Source: JASBSR01 sp963847575 (lineage in GTDB: Bacteria > Pseudomonadota > Gammaproteobacteria > SZUA-229). Taken from it: a DNA stretch of 54,028 bases. The position numbers were made by a program, and so were the translations under genes. The notes under the pieces were generated by a model, which was not told where the DNA came from, made no database searches, and saw only the letters and a program-made list of their open reading frames with translations. Below, piece by piece: positions 1 to 8,209 of this stretch. Positions within the stretch are counted from its first letter, which is position 1. Every line of letters begins with the position of its first letter. The stretch lies in the NCBI GenBank assembly GCA_963847575.1, contig CAWKAL010000028.1, forward strand, positions 1-54,028. Direction: 5' to 3'.

Positions 1-286
1 AGGATTTAGAAAGGACAGATATCTGAGGGGTCGGGGAGTTTTTCCCCCAACGCATTTACAGTGAACCGTCAGCTTCTCACTGATTGTCAGCGGGCCGCCA
101 AGGGAATAGCCCGTGCAAGCCGTAACAAATGAGTACCGTACTTCGTACGCGCCCCCCCTATCCTTTGCGCTATGCGCTCTGCACAATGGTCCAGAATCCC
201 AACTTCCGCATTCCCAATCCCGAATTCAAAAACCTCTGCTTGCGGCGCCATAGCTTCAGCGACGGCGGGTCTTCTGACTTCTGACA
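1..286. other. Window-edge stretch, no supported gene
   Basis: No reading frame here looks like a real protein. The minus-strand frame that could be read has low-complexity, unfamiliar sequence. A short direct repeat of TTCTGAC lies just upstream of the stop of the aminopeptidase gene at about 272-285. A G-rich then C-rich stretch near 25-50 (GGGGAGTTTTTCCCCC) could form a small hairpin. I see no tRNA and no convincing terminator. Confidence 0.4.
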
Positions 287-1173
287 TCACAATTCATAAG
301 GTGTCAGACTTTCGTACCCGTCTTCGGTCACCAGAATGGTCTGCTCGAATTGGGCCGACAAGGATCCGTCCTTGGTGATCGCCGTCCAATTATCATCCAA
401 TATTTTGAGTTCTTTTTGTCCGAGATTGATCATTGGTTCAATGGTAAAAACCATCCCTGGAGTCAGGGGAATCCCGACTCCTTTGTGGCCGAAATGCGGT
501 ACCTGGGGTGCTTCATGGAAATCCAGTCCCACACCGTGTCCCACAAATTCACGGACTACCGAACATCCCTGGGCCTCGGCGTATGTCTGGATGCTCCAGC
601 CAATATCTCCCAGGGTATTGCCGGGCTTTACCGCTGCCATACCTCGCCTGAGGCATTCCCGGGCGATACTGACTATTTTGCGGGCTTTAGGATCGGCATT
701 GCCCACCAAAAAGGTTTTGTTGGCATCGGCATAATAGCCGTTTAAAATTGAGGTAACGTCAACATTGACAATATCACCATCCTGGATGACCCGGTTTCCG
801 GGGATCCCGTGACATATGACTTCATTGACGGAAACGCAGACGCTTTTGGGAAAACCGCGATAGTTCAGCGGTGCAGGGGTGGCCCCGTTTTTAATCGTAT
901 ATTCATGGACCAGGGTATTGATTTCATCGGTGATCAACCCGGGGGCAATTTTGGATTCCACCAGATCAAGGGTGTCCAGAACCAGCTGACCGGCCTGACG
1001 GATGCCTTCGACATCGGACTTCTTCTTTAAGCGGATGCCATATTTTCTCAGATAGTCTCTTCGAGGTCCGGGGCGGGGTCGCCATTTTTGCTGAGACAGC
1101 ATTTTTTGTATTTCAACCCGCTGCCGCATGGGCAGGGGGCATTACGACCGACTTTATCCGTATTGGTTTTCAC
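287..1173 (-). CDS. Type I methionine aminopeptidase with N-terminal SEC-C zinc motif, frameshifted
   Basis: Removes the initiator methionine from nascent proteins in the cytoplasm. Counting from a methionine codon at 1129, the catalytic frame (280 residues) shows the five metal ligands D124 (NVDVT), D135 (YADANKT), H198 (GHGVG), E231 (TIEPM) and E262 (QFEQT). Upstream in another frame is a SEC-C motif, NAPCPCGSG then KYKKCC, which belongs to the N-terminus of this subtype. The two frames join if one A is added to the A5 run (plus strand T5 at 1085-1089). A GTG start at 1173 has a GAGG ribosome site seven bases upstream; ATG at 1179 is too close to it. The split is probably a consensus error. 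The SEC-C type is common in Desulfobacterota. It is divergent from the transporter at 1281. Confidence 0.9.
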
Positions 1174-1231
1174 CTTCATTCCTCTTAAAAAGAGTTGCTT
1201 TTGCACGTGTGCTTAAATTAATATATTTTTT

Positions 1232-1258
1232 TCACGATTTCAACACACAATATCGTGA
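1232..1258. promoter_or_regulatory. Candidate operator: inverted repeat before the MOT1-type transporter
   Basis: TCACGAT at 1232-1238 is mirrored by ATCGTGA at 1252-1258, with 13 bases between, inside the AT-rich divergent gap between the aminopeptidase and the transporter. A second small palindrome, GCACGTGTGC, lies at 1203-1212. The position about 20 bases before the transporter start suits a repressor or activator site. The arms do not obviously match the ModE consensus. The regulatory role is inference. Confidence 0.3.
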
Positions 1259-1280
1259 CGACCGATTGGGGAACTATTCG

Positions 1281-2480
1281 ATGCATCCTAAATACCATTT
1301 TAGTCGACTGGAATTTTCCGGTTCTCTGGGTGACCTGGGCACCTTACTGCCGCTGGCACTCGGATTGATTTTGGTCAACGGCCTAAGCCCCAATGGTATT
1401 TTTTTATCGGTTGGCCTTTTTTTTGTCTTTTCAGGTTTGTATTTCGGTGTCACCGTGCCAATTCAACCGATGAAAGTAATTAGTGCTTATGCAATCGCCA
1501 CAGCGATGACAGCTTCCCAGATTAACGCTTCCGGGTACTTGATCGGCCTGGTGTTATTGGTAATAGGGGCGACCGGTGCCATAACCGTTATTGGAAGGTA
1601 TATCCCCAAATCGGTGGTCCGCGGTGTCCAGCTTTCAACCGGGACATTACTGATGGTCGAAGGCATCAAATTTATACTGGGAACCACCAGACTTCAAATG
1701 CTTCGTCAGGCAGCTGAACCGTATCTGAGTTTCAACAGTGTCGGACCGGTTCCGATTGGAATAATTATCGGTATTGTGGGGGGAGTGTTGACGCTTTTGT
1801 TATTGGACAATAAAAAATTTCCTGCCGGGCTGGTGGTTGTGTTCGGCGGTATCACCCTGGGATTGATCTTCGGCATCCGCGAAGGCCTGGACAAAATCAA
1901 CCCCGGCATCCACCTGCCCCGATTCCTGCCCCTGGGTTGGCCGACCAAAGCCGATTTCACTTTTGCCCTGTTTGCCCTGGTGCTGCCCCAGATACCGATG
2001 ACGCTGGGAAACGCCGTGATCGCCTATGCGGACCTGTCAAAAGATTATTTCGGTGACAGTTCCCAAAAGGTCACCTACAAATCTGCGTGTATCAGCATGG
2101 CTTTGGCCAATTTTGTGAGCTCCACCATCGGCGGCATGCCCCTTTGCCACGGAGCCGGCGGCCTGGCAGCCCATTATCGTTTTGGCGCCCGTACCGCCGG
2201 TTCAAACCTCATGATCGGTGTTATATTTGTCATTTTAGCTGTTGTTTTGGGCAATGAATCTCTGGCGGTGATATATCTGCTACCGCTATCCGTTTTAGGG
2301 ATTTTGCTGTTGTTTGCAGGCAGCCAGCTGGCACTGACCATAATGGATCTGGAAAACCGCAAAGATTTTTTTGTGGTTCTGTTTATGCTGGGAATTACGT
2401 TTGCATCCAATCTTGCTGCAGGCTTTATGGTCGGCATCGTTGTCGCCTGGATTCTGAAAGCCAAAAGGCTGAATGTCTAA
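1281..2480 (+). CDS. MOT1-type sulfate/molybdate transporter
   Basis: A 399-residue polytopic inner-membrane protein of about ten or more hydrophobic segments. It opens with the family-like stretch FSGSLGDLGTLLPLALGL and carries PIQPMKVISAYAIATAM near residues 65-80 and GGMPLCHGAGGLAAHYRFGAR near 290. These glycine-rich motifs mark the SulP-related MOT1 family, proposed to carry molybdate or sulfate. The reading frame stays open upstream to 1128, but ATG 1281 is preceded by GGGGA at a proper distance and begins where family members begin. It converges on the tungstate importer genes, so two oxyanion uptake systems lie side by side. Substrate cannot be read from sequence alone. Confidence 0.8.
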   Translation: MHPKYHFSRLEFSGSLGDLGTLLPLALGLILVNGLSPNGIFLSVGLFFVFSGLYFGVTVPIQPMKVISAYAIATAMTASQINASGYLIGLVLLVIGATGAITVIGRYIPKSVVRGVQLSTGTLLMVEGIKFILGTTRLQMLRQAAEPYLSFNSVGPVPIGIIIGIVGGVLTLLLLDNKKFPAGLVVVFGGITLGLIFGIREGLDKINPGIHLPRFLPLGWPTKADFTFALFALVLPQIPMTLGNAVIAYADLSKDYFGDSSQKVTYKSACISMALANFVSSTIGGMPLCHGAGGLAAHYRFGARTAGSNLMIGVIFVILAVVLGNESLAVIYLLPLSVLGILLLFAGSQLALTIMDLENRKDFFVVLFMLGITFASNLAAGFMVGIVVAWILKAKRLNV

Positions 2481-2578
2481 TGTCGAATTAAGGAATTCTG
2501 CCCGCTGAGAGCCACTGGATGGAACGATCATTAAAAGCACTAAAAAGACAGAGCCAAGCGATCCCGTCATTCGTCGTT

Positions 2579-2888
2579 TTACTAATGCGATCATATTAAT
2601 TTAGACCTAGCCAAGCTGCGAGGGGGTGTCCGCTGTGGGGGCAACAATGAAACCGTGGTCCCCACAACGGCAGCAGGCCCGTTGAGACCAATCCGAACAG
2701 CCCCGGAAGATTAAACTTCGCGGCAACGCTGATCTTCTCTGCCTGTCCGGAAATGACGCAATGGCTTGGGGGCGTGGCAGAAAGCACCGGGCGCATTTGT
2801 CGCCCCACAGCGGACACCCCCTCGCAGCGCGCAACTGAGCAGAATATTTCTCAACCCGATGTCTACTTATTTTCGCTCGCATTAGTAA
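2579..2888. repeat. Nested inverted-repeat element, MITE-like
   Basis: Fills most of the 408-base gap 2481-2888 between convergent genes. Outer arms: TTACTAATGCGA at 2579-2590 and its perfect complement at 2877-2888. Inner arms: a perfect 26-base pair at 2615-2640 and 2803-2828, beginning GCTGCGAGGGGGTGTCC. The 162-base centre encodes no recognisable protein. The right outer arm reaches the stop codon of tupC. No clear target-site duplication is visible. The layout resembles a miniature transposable element or the end remnants of a larger one. It could alternatively be a stable bidirectional RNA structure ending both convergent transcripts. Confidence 0.65.
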
Positions 2889-3915
2889 TTATATAAGGTG
2901 TATCGCTTCAGGTGGTATACTTAAATCGATGGTTTCGCCAACCATAAATCCAAACTTTTGATAGCGCTTTTTCGAAATTAACAGCGCAACCCAGACGCCG
3001 GCATCGACGACGATCCGTACTTTACCATTTTCCTCTATCATCTGCACAACGCGTCCCTGCAATTCCTTTGTGTTGGATAGGTCTTTATCTTTGGAGGGCT
3101 TTAGCGGCACTATTTTTTCCGGATCAATAAAGACGCTGACGGCTTGGCGTTTTTCTATGATCTGATCCCCCGGAATTGACAGATGTATTTTATCTTGAAT
3201 GACACACCGAGGTTGACCGGATGGATCGGTTTGCAGGACACCTCTGAAAATGTTTTCATACATGGTCGGAACCAGGCGACCTTGATTTAAAACGATTGTA
3301 TGATGGGCAAGGCGCGCCGCCTGGGACCTGTCGTGGGTGGTAAAAAGGACCGAAATTTTTTTAATCTCATTGATGCGTCTTAATATGGTGATGATAATAT
3401 TCTGATTTTCGACATCCACACTGGAGGTCGGCTCATCACACAAAAAGACCCGGGGCGAAAGCGCCAGCGCCCGGGCAATCGCCACCCGCTGGGTTTCACC
3501 CCCGGACAGGTGCTGGGCCGGTGCGTTTGAAAATTCTCGCATCCCCACCAGATCCAGGCTCTCGTCGATAATCCGTACCCGCTTCTTTTTTATCGATTTT
3601 TCGGATTTTCAATCCAAATTCAAGGTTTTTAAATACAGTGGTGGTAAATAAAATGGGGTGCTGATTGACCAGCACAATTTCTTTGCGCAGGGTCTGGAGT
3701 GCAGATTCAGAATAATTGACCGGCCGGGAGCGGTATTGAATCTGTCCGGCGGTCGGCGCTTCCAGCAAACCCAGTATATTTAAAAGGGTGGTCTTGCCGG
3801 CCCCGTTGGCCCCCAGCAGGGCATAAATCTGTTCTTTTTCGATCTCGAGATACGGAATGTCCAGAACCGTGCGCGATCCATAAATTTTAATCAAATCAGA
3901 TACTGTATAAATCAT
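2889..3915 (-). CDS. Tungstate ABC importer ATPase TupC, frameshifted
   Basis: ATP-hydrolysing subunit of an oxyanion importer at the cytoplasmic face. The N-terminal frame (3915 down to about 3590) has Walker A GANGAGKTT near residue 36. The second frame has the signature LSGGETQRVAIARAL, Walker B VFLCDEPTSSVD, the H-loop TTHD, and a C-terminal mop-like ligand-sensing region. The frames join when one base is removed from the A6 run (plus strand T6 at 3586-3591), restoring a KKKRVRIIDESLDLVGMRE-type linker. A consensus error is the likeliest cause. Its start overlaps the end of tupB (ATGA), so the two form one operon. The assignment to TupC rather than ModC rests on the paired TupB-like permease. 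Confidence 0.85.
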
Positions 3916-4610
3916 TGAGATTGAACCCTGCCTTGAAAAAAATGAAACAACAGATTCATGCCGAAACTAAGACCCATCAAAACAATCCCCAGCGCAACGG
4001 CCAGGACAAAAGAGCCTTTGTCGTATTCCAGGGCCATGGCGGTGGTCATGGTGCGGGTAAAACCCCTGATATTGCCGCCCAGCATCATGCTGATGCCAAT
4101 CTCGGAAATCACCCGCCCAAAGGCGGCGACAATGGCGGCCACAATTCCAAAACGCGCCTCTCTGAACACAACCCAGGCCGTCTGGCGGCGGTTGGCCCCC
4201 AGGGTCATGGCTGTCTGGCGATAGCGTTCGTCGATCCGGCTGATGGCCGCAATGGTGAAAGCGGCGATCACCGGAATGATCAGGATAACCTGGCCGATGA
4301 TGATGGCATGCTGGGTGTAGAGCAGATCAAATGGCCCGAAGATGCCCCGACGGGAGATGAAGGCATACACAAACAGTCCGATGACCACTGTCGGAAGCGC
4401 CAGCATCGTGTTCAGCACCGTTATGGTCATGCGTTTGCCGGCAAATCTTCCGAAGGCAATCCCAAAGCCCAGGGGCACGCCGATCATACTGGCCAGGGCC
4501 GTTGATGCGCAGCTGACTTTTAGCGACACGCCTATGATGGCGACCATCTCGGCATCCATGGAGATAACCAGCAGGATGGCTGAATAAAAACTGTCTATTA
4601 GCAGGAACAC
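3912..4610 (-). CDS. Tungstate ABC importer permease TupB
   Basis: A 232-residue inner-membrane permease with about five to six hydrophobic segments and the EAA-type loop near TAMTLGANRRQTAWVVFREAR, where the ATPase docks. It resembles TupB of TupABC tungstate systems, starting with the usual FLLIDSF-type helix. The apparent GTG start at 4610 is immediately preceded by an in-frame TGA and no ribosome site, because the sequence upstream belongs to another gene. The true start is probably lost or altered at the join near 4610. The binding protein tupA, normally upstream in the same operon, is absent for the same reason. Confidence 0.82.
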   Translation of the reverse strand: MFLLIDSFYSAILLVISMDAEMVAIIGVSLKVSCASTALASMIGVPLGFGIAFGRFAGKRMTITVLNTMLALPTVVIGLFVYAFISRRGIFGPFDLLYTQHAIIIGQVILIIPVIAAFTIAAISRIDERYRQTAMTLGANRRQTAWVVFREARFGIVAAIVAAFGRVISEIGISMMLGGNIRGFTRTMTTAMALEYDKGSFVLAVALGIVLMGLSFGMNLLFHFFQGRVQSQ

Positions 4611-4622
4611 TCAAACACTGGA
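4604..4622. other. Probable chimeric assembly junction
   Basis: Two genes transcribed apart from each other meet here with no space for promoters: tupB (minus) begins at 4610 behind a stop codon, and the unknown gene on the plus strand is already in its coding region by about 4616. Left of this point the genes resemble Desulfobacterota; right of it they are gammaproteobacterial. No insertion-sequence end, tRNA or att-like repeat is visible at the join. Confidence 0.65.
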
Positions 4623-4927
4623 ACTCAGCCGGGTTTGATGCCGCACTGAAATCAGAACTCGTCTCGCTTGCAGACGGAGTGCTGCCCTTGCAACAGGCCA
4701 GCACGCATGGCGGCATGGTGGATGGTAACAGCCTCTCGGTGACGGTTATCAGCTCAAACGAAAACCCGGCCGGTATCGCTGTACGCGTTGGCATTTTTTT
4801 CACTGAAATAGTCGGCGGCTGCTCCTGCGGTGACGAACCCTTCGAAACCAGCGGCTACTGTGTGCTCGACATTAGCCTGGATAAATCAAACGCCGAAGCA
4901 CATATTGTCTTTGCCGCTGATGCGTAA
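4613..4927 (+). CDS. Unknown small soluble protein, 5' truncated
   Basis: The open frame is continuous from the junction: HWNSAGFDAALKSEL, then a core with VTVISSNENPAGIAVRVGIFF and a GCSCGDEP motif before a C-terminal YCVLDISLDK. A GTG at 4679 could be used, but homology-like sequence starts well before it. The gene probably lost only a few N-terminal residues. It recalls a family of short proteobacterial hypothetical proteins with a CSC motif, which I cannot name. No signal peptide is visible in what remains. The clustered cysteines could bind metal; that is inference. Confidence 0.6.
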   Translation, partial: KHWNSAGFDAALKSELVSLADGVLPLQQASTHGGMVDGNSLSVTVISSNENPAGIAVRVGIFFTEIVGGCSCGDEPFETSGYCVLDISLDKSNAEAHIVFAADA

Positions 4928-5050
4928 TACACGCTGACTGCAGAGAATGACCTGAACGTGTCCAGTGTCATGCCAGCCGTTTTCATGCACCGAATAATTA
5001 CGATACACTTTTACTGATATCACGCACGATCTACAGCCTGGGCCAGCTTA

Positions 5051-6481
5051 ATGGGCAAGTACACACTGACATCGGCATTGTTCCTGCGCCTGCTGGCGTT
5101 GATTTATTTCATCGCATTTTTTTCACTGGGCCTGCAAATTCGTGGCCTGGTTGGCGCAGACGGCATCCTGCCCTACGCCCTTGCACTGCAACGCTACCAG
5201 GACCTGCTCGGCTTTGATGCCTTCTGGATAGCGCCTTCGCTGTTCTGGTTTTTTCACGATGATTTTGCACTGGTATCCGCCTGCGTACTTGGCTGCATTT
5301 ACGCCGTCCTGCTTTTTTTCAATCGGTACGCACGTACTTCCCTGGTGATTATGTTCCTGCTCTACCTGTCGCTGGCACATGCCGCACAGGTATTCCTGAA
5401 TTTTCAATGGGACACCTTGTTACTGGAGGCAGGCTTCCTTGCTATTTTTTTGTCGTCACCCTCAAAATATATTATCTGGCTGTACCGCTGGTTGATTTTT
5501 CGTCTGCGTTTTCTGTCCGGGATATCAAAAATCGTCAGCGGCGATCCGACCTGGGCCAATCTCACCGCGGTGGTTTACTATTTTGAAGTACAGCCCTTGC
5601 CCAACTGGGTGTCGTGGTATGCACACCAGCTTCCCGAGTGGGTGTTGATGACCGGTAGCGCACTCACGCTCTTTATCGAAATTATCATTCCGTTCATGAT
5701 GCTCATGCCGCGGCGTTACCGCTTCTTTGCAGCATGGGCAACCATAGGCATACAGCTGTTGATTATGGCGACATCAAACCATAACTGGATCAACCTGTTG
5801 ACGATTGCGCTCTGCCTGTTTTTGTTTGATGACCAGGCCATCAGCCGGGTAGTACCTGCGCGCCTGCAGTCATGGCTGACTGGACAGACCATGGCAACCA
5901 CCCGTCCGGGGCGCATGCATATCATCAGCGTTGCACTGCTTGCGCTGGTTATCGTACCGGTCAGTATGTTGCAGATTGTCGAGCAGCTGGGCGGCAGCAA
6001 AACCCGGGGCATATTGGGTCAATATGCAAAACAGGTGGCTGCTTTTCACCTGGTGCATCCGTATCATATTTTTCCGACCATGCCTGACACACGTGAAGAG
6101 CTGGTGATCTCCGGCTCAAATGATGGTGAGCACTGGCAGGAATATGTTTTTAAATATAAACCCGGCGATCCTGGCCGGCGCCCGCCGGTAGTCATCCCGC
6201 ATCAACCACGGCTAGACTGGATGATGTGGTTCGTGCCGCTGCACCCCGACTTTATGCTCTGGTTTGAAAACTTTATTGATGCGCTTTTGGTAAACTCGCC
6301 TGAAGTTATTGCTTTGCTCGAAACCAGTCCGTTCCCCGATTCGCCGCCAAGGTTACTCAAAATTGATTTGTATGAATATCATTTCACGGATGAAACAACA
6401 CGCAATGCCAGCGGGCAATGGTGGACACGCAAGTACCTGGGCCCATTTCCTCCCTTGCCGTATGTACAGCGTGTCGAATAA
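5051..6481 (+). CDS. Lipase maturation factor family membrane protein
   Basis: 476 residues with about seven transmembrane segments, then a soluble C-terminal third. The stretch FRLRFLSGISKIVSGDPTWANLTAVVYYFEVQPLPNWVSWYAHQLP (around residues 150-195) is the hallmark of the LMF1-like family, whose vertebrate member helps lipases fold in the ER. In bacteria the role is not established. No lipase gene lies next to it, so the chaperone role here is open. The C-terminal part (GSNDGEHWQEYVFKYKPGD, then LDWMMWFVPLHP) matches the conserved extracytoplasmic region of the family. The start at 5051 has no strong ribosome site. Confidence 0.85.
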   Translation: MGKYTLTSALFLRLLALIYFIAFFSLGLQIRGLVGADGILPYALALQRYQDLLGFDAFWIAPSLFWFFHDDFALVSACVLGCIYAVLLFFNRYARTSLVIMFLLYLSLAHAAQVFLNFQWDTLLLEAGFLAIFLSSPSKYIIWLYRWLIFRLRFLSGISKIVSGDPTWANLTAVVYYFEVQPLPNWVSWYAHQLPEWVLMTGSALTLFIEIIIPFMMLMPRRYRFFAAWATIGIQLLIMATSNHNWINLLTIALCLFLFDDQAISRVVPARLQSWLTGQTMATTRPGRMHIISVALLALVIVPVSMLQIVEQLGGSKTRGILGQYAKQVAAFHLVHPYHIFPTMPDTREELVISGSNDGEHWQEYVFKYKPGDPGRRPPVVIPHQPRLDWMMWFVPLHPDFMLWFENFIDALLVNSPEVIALLETSPFPDSPPRLLKIDLYEYHFTDETTRNASGQWWTRKYLGPFPPLPYVQRVE

Positions 6482-6490
6482 TGCCGGGTC

Positions 6491-6874
6491 ATGTTTAATG
6501 CCATTACTTCCAGTGTGCCAGCCATGAATGCGACATCACTCACCTGGCCCGCCATTATCAAGCACGCGGGTGATGATGAGCTCAGTTATGTCAGTTCAGA
6601 AACCGCATGGCTGGCGGACCCTTACATCAGCGCACATCCGTGTAACGATGACGATATGTTGATTGACTCGCGCGGACACATCTTTAACCTGCGCTATGAC
6701 GCCCGCAGAAAGCAGGTTGACCTGTTACACACCGGGTCCATCATGCCGCTCGGGCGCTTTTCTGCCATGGTGCAGATGCATCTGGCCGTGCTTGAGCAAT
6801 GCTGCATCAGCAAACTTACTTTTATTGATTATAGCCACGGTATCCGCCTGGTCGCTGCCAGTGATGACACCTGA
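6491..6874 (+). CDS. Small protein of unknown function (DUF4144-like)
   Basis: 127 residues, soluble, no signal peptide. It starts nine bases after the lipase-maturation-factor gene. A motif SLTWPAIIKHAGDDELSYV near residues 16-34 followed by LIDSRGHIFNLRYD recalls small gammaproteobacterial proteins classed as DUF4144, but I am not certain. Two adjacent cysteines (CCISKLTFIDY) lie near the C-terminus. Function is unknown. It leads the run of short, closely spaced genes up to 8640. Confidence 0.6.
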   Translation: MFNAITSSVPAMNATSLTWPAIIKHAGDDELSYVSSETAWLADPYISAHPCNDDDMLIDSRGHIFNLRYDARRKQVDLLHTGSIMPLGRFSAMVQMHLAVLEQCCISKLTFIDYSHGIRLVAASDDT

Positions 6875-6936
6875 ATCTATAGTCGTCCAGGGCTATAAGC
6901 GATACAATAACCGCATGATAGCGATGCGCATATGCG

Positions 6937-7263
6937 ATGAATGATCCACTTGATAGCGATGTTAATTCGCTCGAAAAGCTCGTACTCGAAACGGCAAAAA
7001 TCCCCTGGAAAGAGCTGCAGAATTTTTTTGCCTCGGGCCACGCGGTGTATGTTTCCACCGAGCTTGACCTGGTGAAAGTGGCCAGGCATATCGCCAATGA
7101 TGACAAACAGCTTGTCGAAAACTGGATGCAGGCTGATAAAATAACCCCCGTCAGCAACGACCAGGCGCGTGACTGGTACAACACTGACGCGCAGGTCTGG
7201 GCTGTCGTGGTCAGACCGTGGATATTAATACAAGATGATACACAGGGCAGGAGAACACAATGA
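6937..7263 (+). CDS. DUF2288 family protein
   Basis: 108 residues, predicted cytoplasmic. The stretches LETAKIPWKELQNFFASGHAVYVSTELDLVKVA, NWMQADKITPVSNDQARDW and VWAVVVRPWILIQ fit the DUF2288 family, small uncharacterised proteins common in Proteobacteria and Cyanobacteria. Its last codon overlaps the ATG of the MerB-like gene (ATGA, 7260-7263), so the two are translationally coupled. The overlap suggests a shared pathway, but no activity is known for the family. Confidence 0.75.
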   Translation: MNDPLDSDVNSLEKLVLETAKIPWKELQNFFASGHAVYVSTELDLVKVARHIANDDKQLVENWMQADKITPVSNDQARDWYNTDAQVWAVVVRPWILIQDDTQGRRTQ

Positions 7264-7922
7264 CTGACAAAATCAACAAGGCACTCGACCAGTTAAACTG
7301 CATACTCCCGCTGGTAAAAAATCAGAACGACCTGTCGCCAGAAGACGCGCGCGTACATATTACGATATTAAACTCGTATGCAATGCAGGGGCGCGCACCC
7401 TCGCTCAGCGATCTGGCCGGCTTCAGCAAGAATATTTCAGCGACCCTGGCAAACCTGCAAATACGTGACCTCGTCGTGCTTAATGATGACGGCCAGGTCC
7501 TAGGCGCTTATCCATTTACCAGTGAAGACAGAATTCACCAGGTGACTATTGGCAAGCATACGGTGCATTGCATGTGTGCACTCGATTCGCTTGCAGTTAG
7601 CCCTATGTTTCAAATGCCGACCCATATCCGTTCCAAATGCGTTGTCAGCGATGTGGATATTGATATTCAACAGAACGTTGATCGCGTATTAAATGCCGAT
7701 GACAATCGCGAGGTTTATTTTGTAATCGACTGGGGTGCTGCAAATGGCAATGTCAGCTGTGCTGACAGCCTGTGCGGGTATATGGATTTTATTAAAGGTG
7801 ATGCACTGGCTAATGACTGGCAGGCGAAATCGAAAGATTATGAAGCCTTCAATCTCGCCGAGGCAATCGAATTTGCGACACGGTTTTTCAGTCCCTTAAC
7901 GCAATCCCGACGCGCCGCCTGA
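7260..7922 (+). CDS. MerB-like (organomercurial lyase fold) protein
   Basis: 220 residues. An N-terminal helical/winged-helix part (about 30-85: ARVHITILNSYAMQGRAPSLSDLAGFS) precedes a core with HCMCALDSLAVSPMF. This matches the organomercurial lyase active-site segment, whose Cys96 and Asp99 correspond to C106 and D109 here. SLCGYMDF supplies C172 at the position of MerB Cys159. All three residues that break the carbon-mercury bond therefore seem present. No merA, merR, merT or merP lies nearby, so this may be a chromosomal relative with another role. It overlaps both neighbours by one to four bases. Fold assignment is fairly sure; substrate is not. Confidence 0.72.
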   Translation: MTDKINKALDQLNCILPLVKNQNDLSPEDARVHITILNSYAMQGRAPSLSDLAGFSKNISATLANLQIRDLVVLNDDGQVLGAYPFTSEDRIHQVTIGKHTVHCMCALDSLAVSPMFQMPTHIRSKCVVSDVDIDIQQNVDRVLNADDNREVYFVIDWGAANGNVSCADSLCGYMDFIKGDALANDWQAKSKDYEAFNLAEAIEFATRFFSPLTQSRRAA

Positions 7923-8209
7923 TGAGCACTCGTAACTTCCCCGTGATTGCACTCGCGCTAGCGGTTTTCATCCATCTGTTGCTGTACATGGCAACAACCC
8001 CTGATGCCAGTGGTCGGACATTGCTGCCCTTGCTTACATTATTGATCATTGCTGAATTCGGCTTTATTGTTTCTATGATCGGCGCGTATGTCTCCGGCTC
8101 TCAGCAGTTGAAAGACGGCCTGACAGCAACGGGCATCCTGATCACATTACTGTGTGCCGCACTTGCACTAAGCCTGATGATGAAAGGCATCGAACTCTGG
8201 CCGTTATAG
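7922..8209 (+). CDS. Small three-helix membrane protein, unknown
   Basis: 95 residues with three hydrophobic stretches: about 8-25 (VIALALAVFIHLLLYMA), 33-58 (LLPLLTLLIIAEFGFIVSMIGAYV) and 66-90. The ATG overlaps the stop of the MerB-like gene (TGATG) and its own stop overlaps the GTG of the HIT gene, so it sits inside one transcription unit. I do not recognise a family. A transport or anchoring role for its neighbours is only a guess. Confidence 0.6.
   Translation: MSTRNFPVIALALAVFIHLLLYMATTPDASGRTLLPLLTLLIIAEFGFIVSMIGAYVSGSQQLKDGLTATGILITLLCAALALSLMMKGIELWPL

Noticed and set aside
2519..2599. 26-residue ORF starting ATGGAACGATC
   Set aside because: Very short, no ribosome site of note, and it runs into the outer repeat arm.
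2596..2882. Small cysteine-containing proteins on the minus strand
   Set aside because: These frames lie inside the nested inverted repeat and follow its palindromic sequence; no recognisable domain or ribosome site.
7260..7922. Mercury resistance operon
   Set aside because: Only a MerB-like protein is present; merA, merR, merT and merP are absent.
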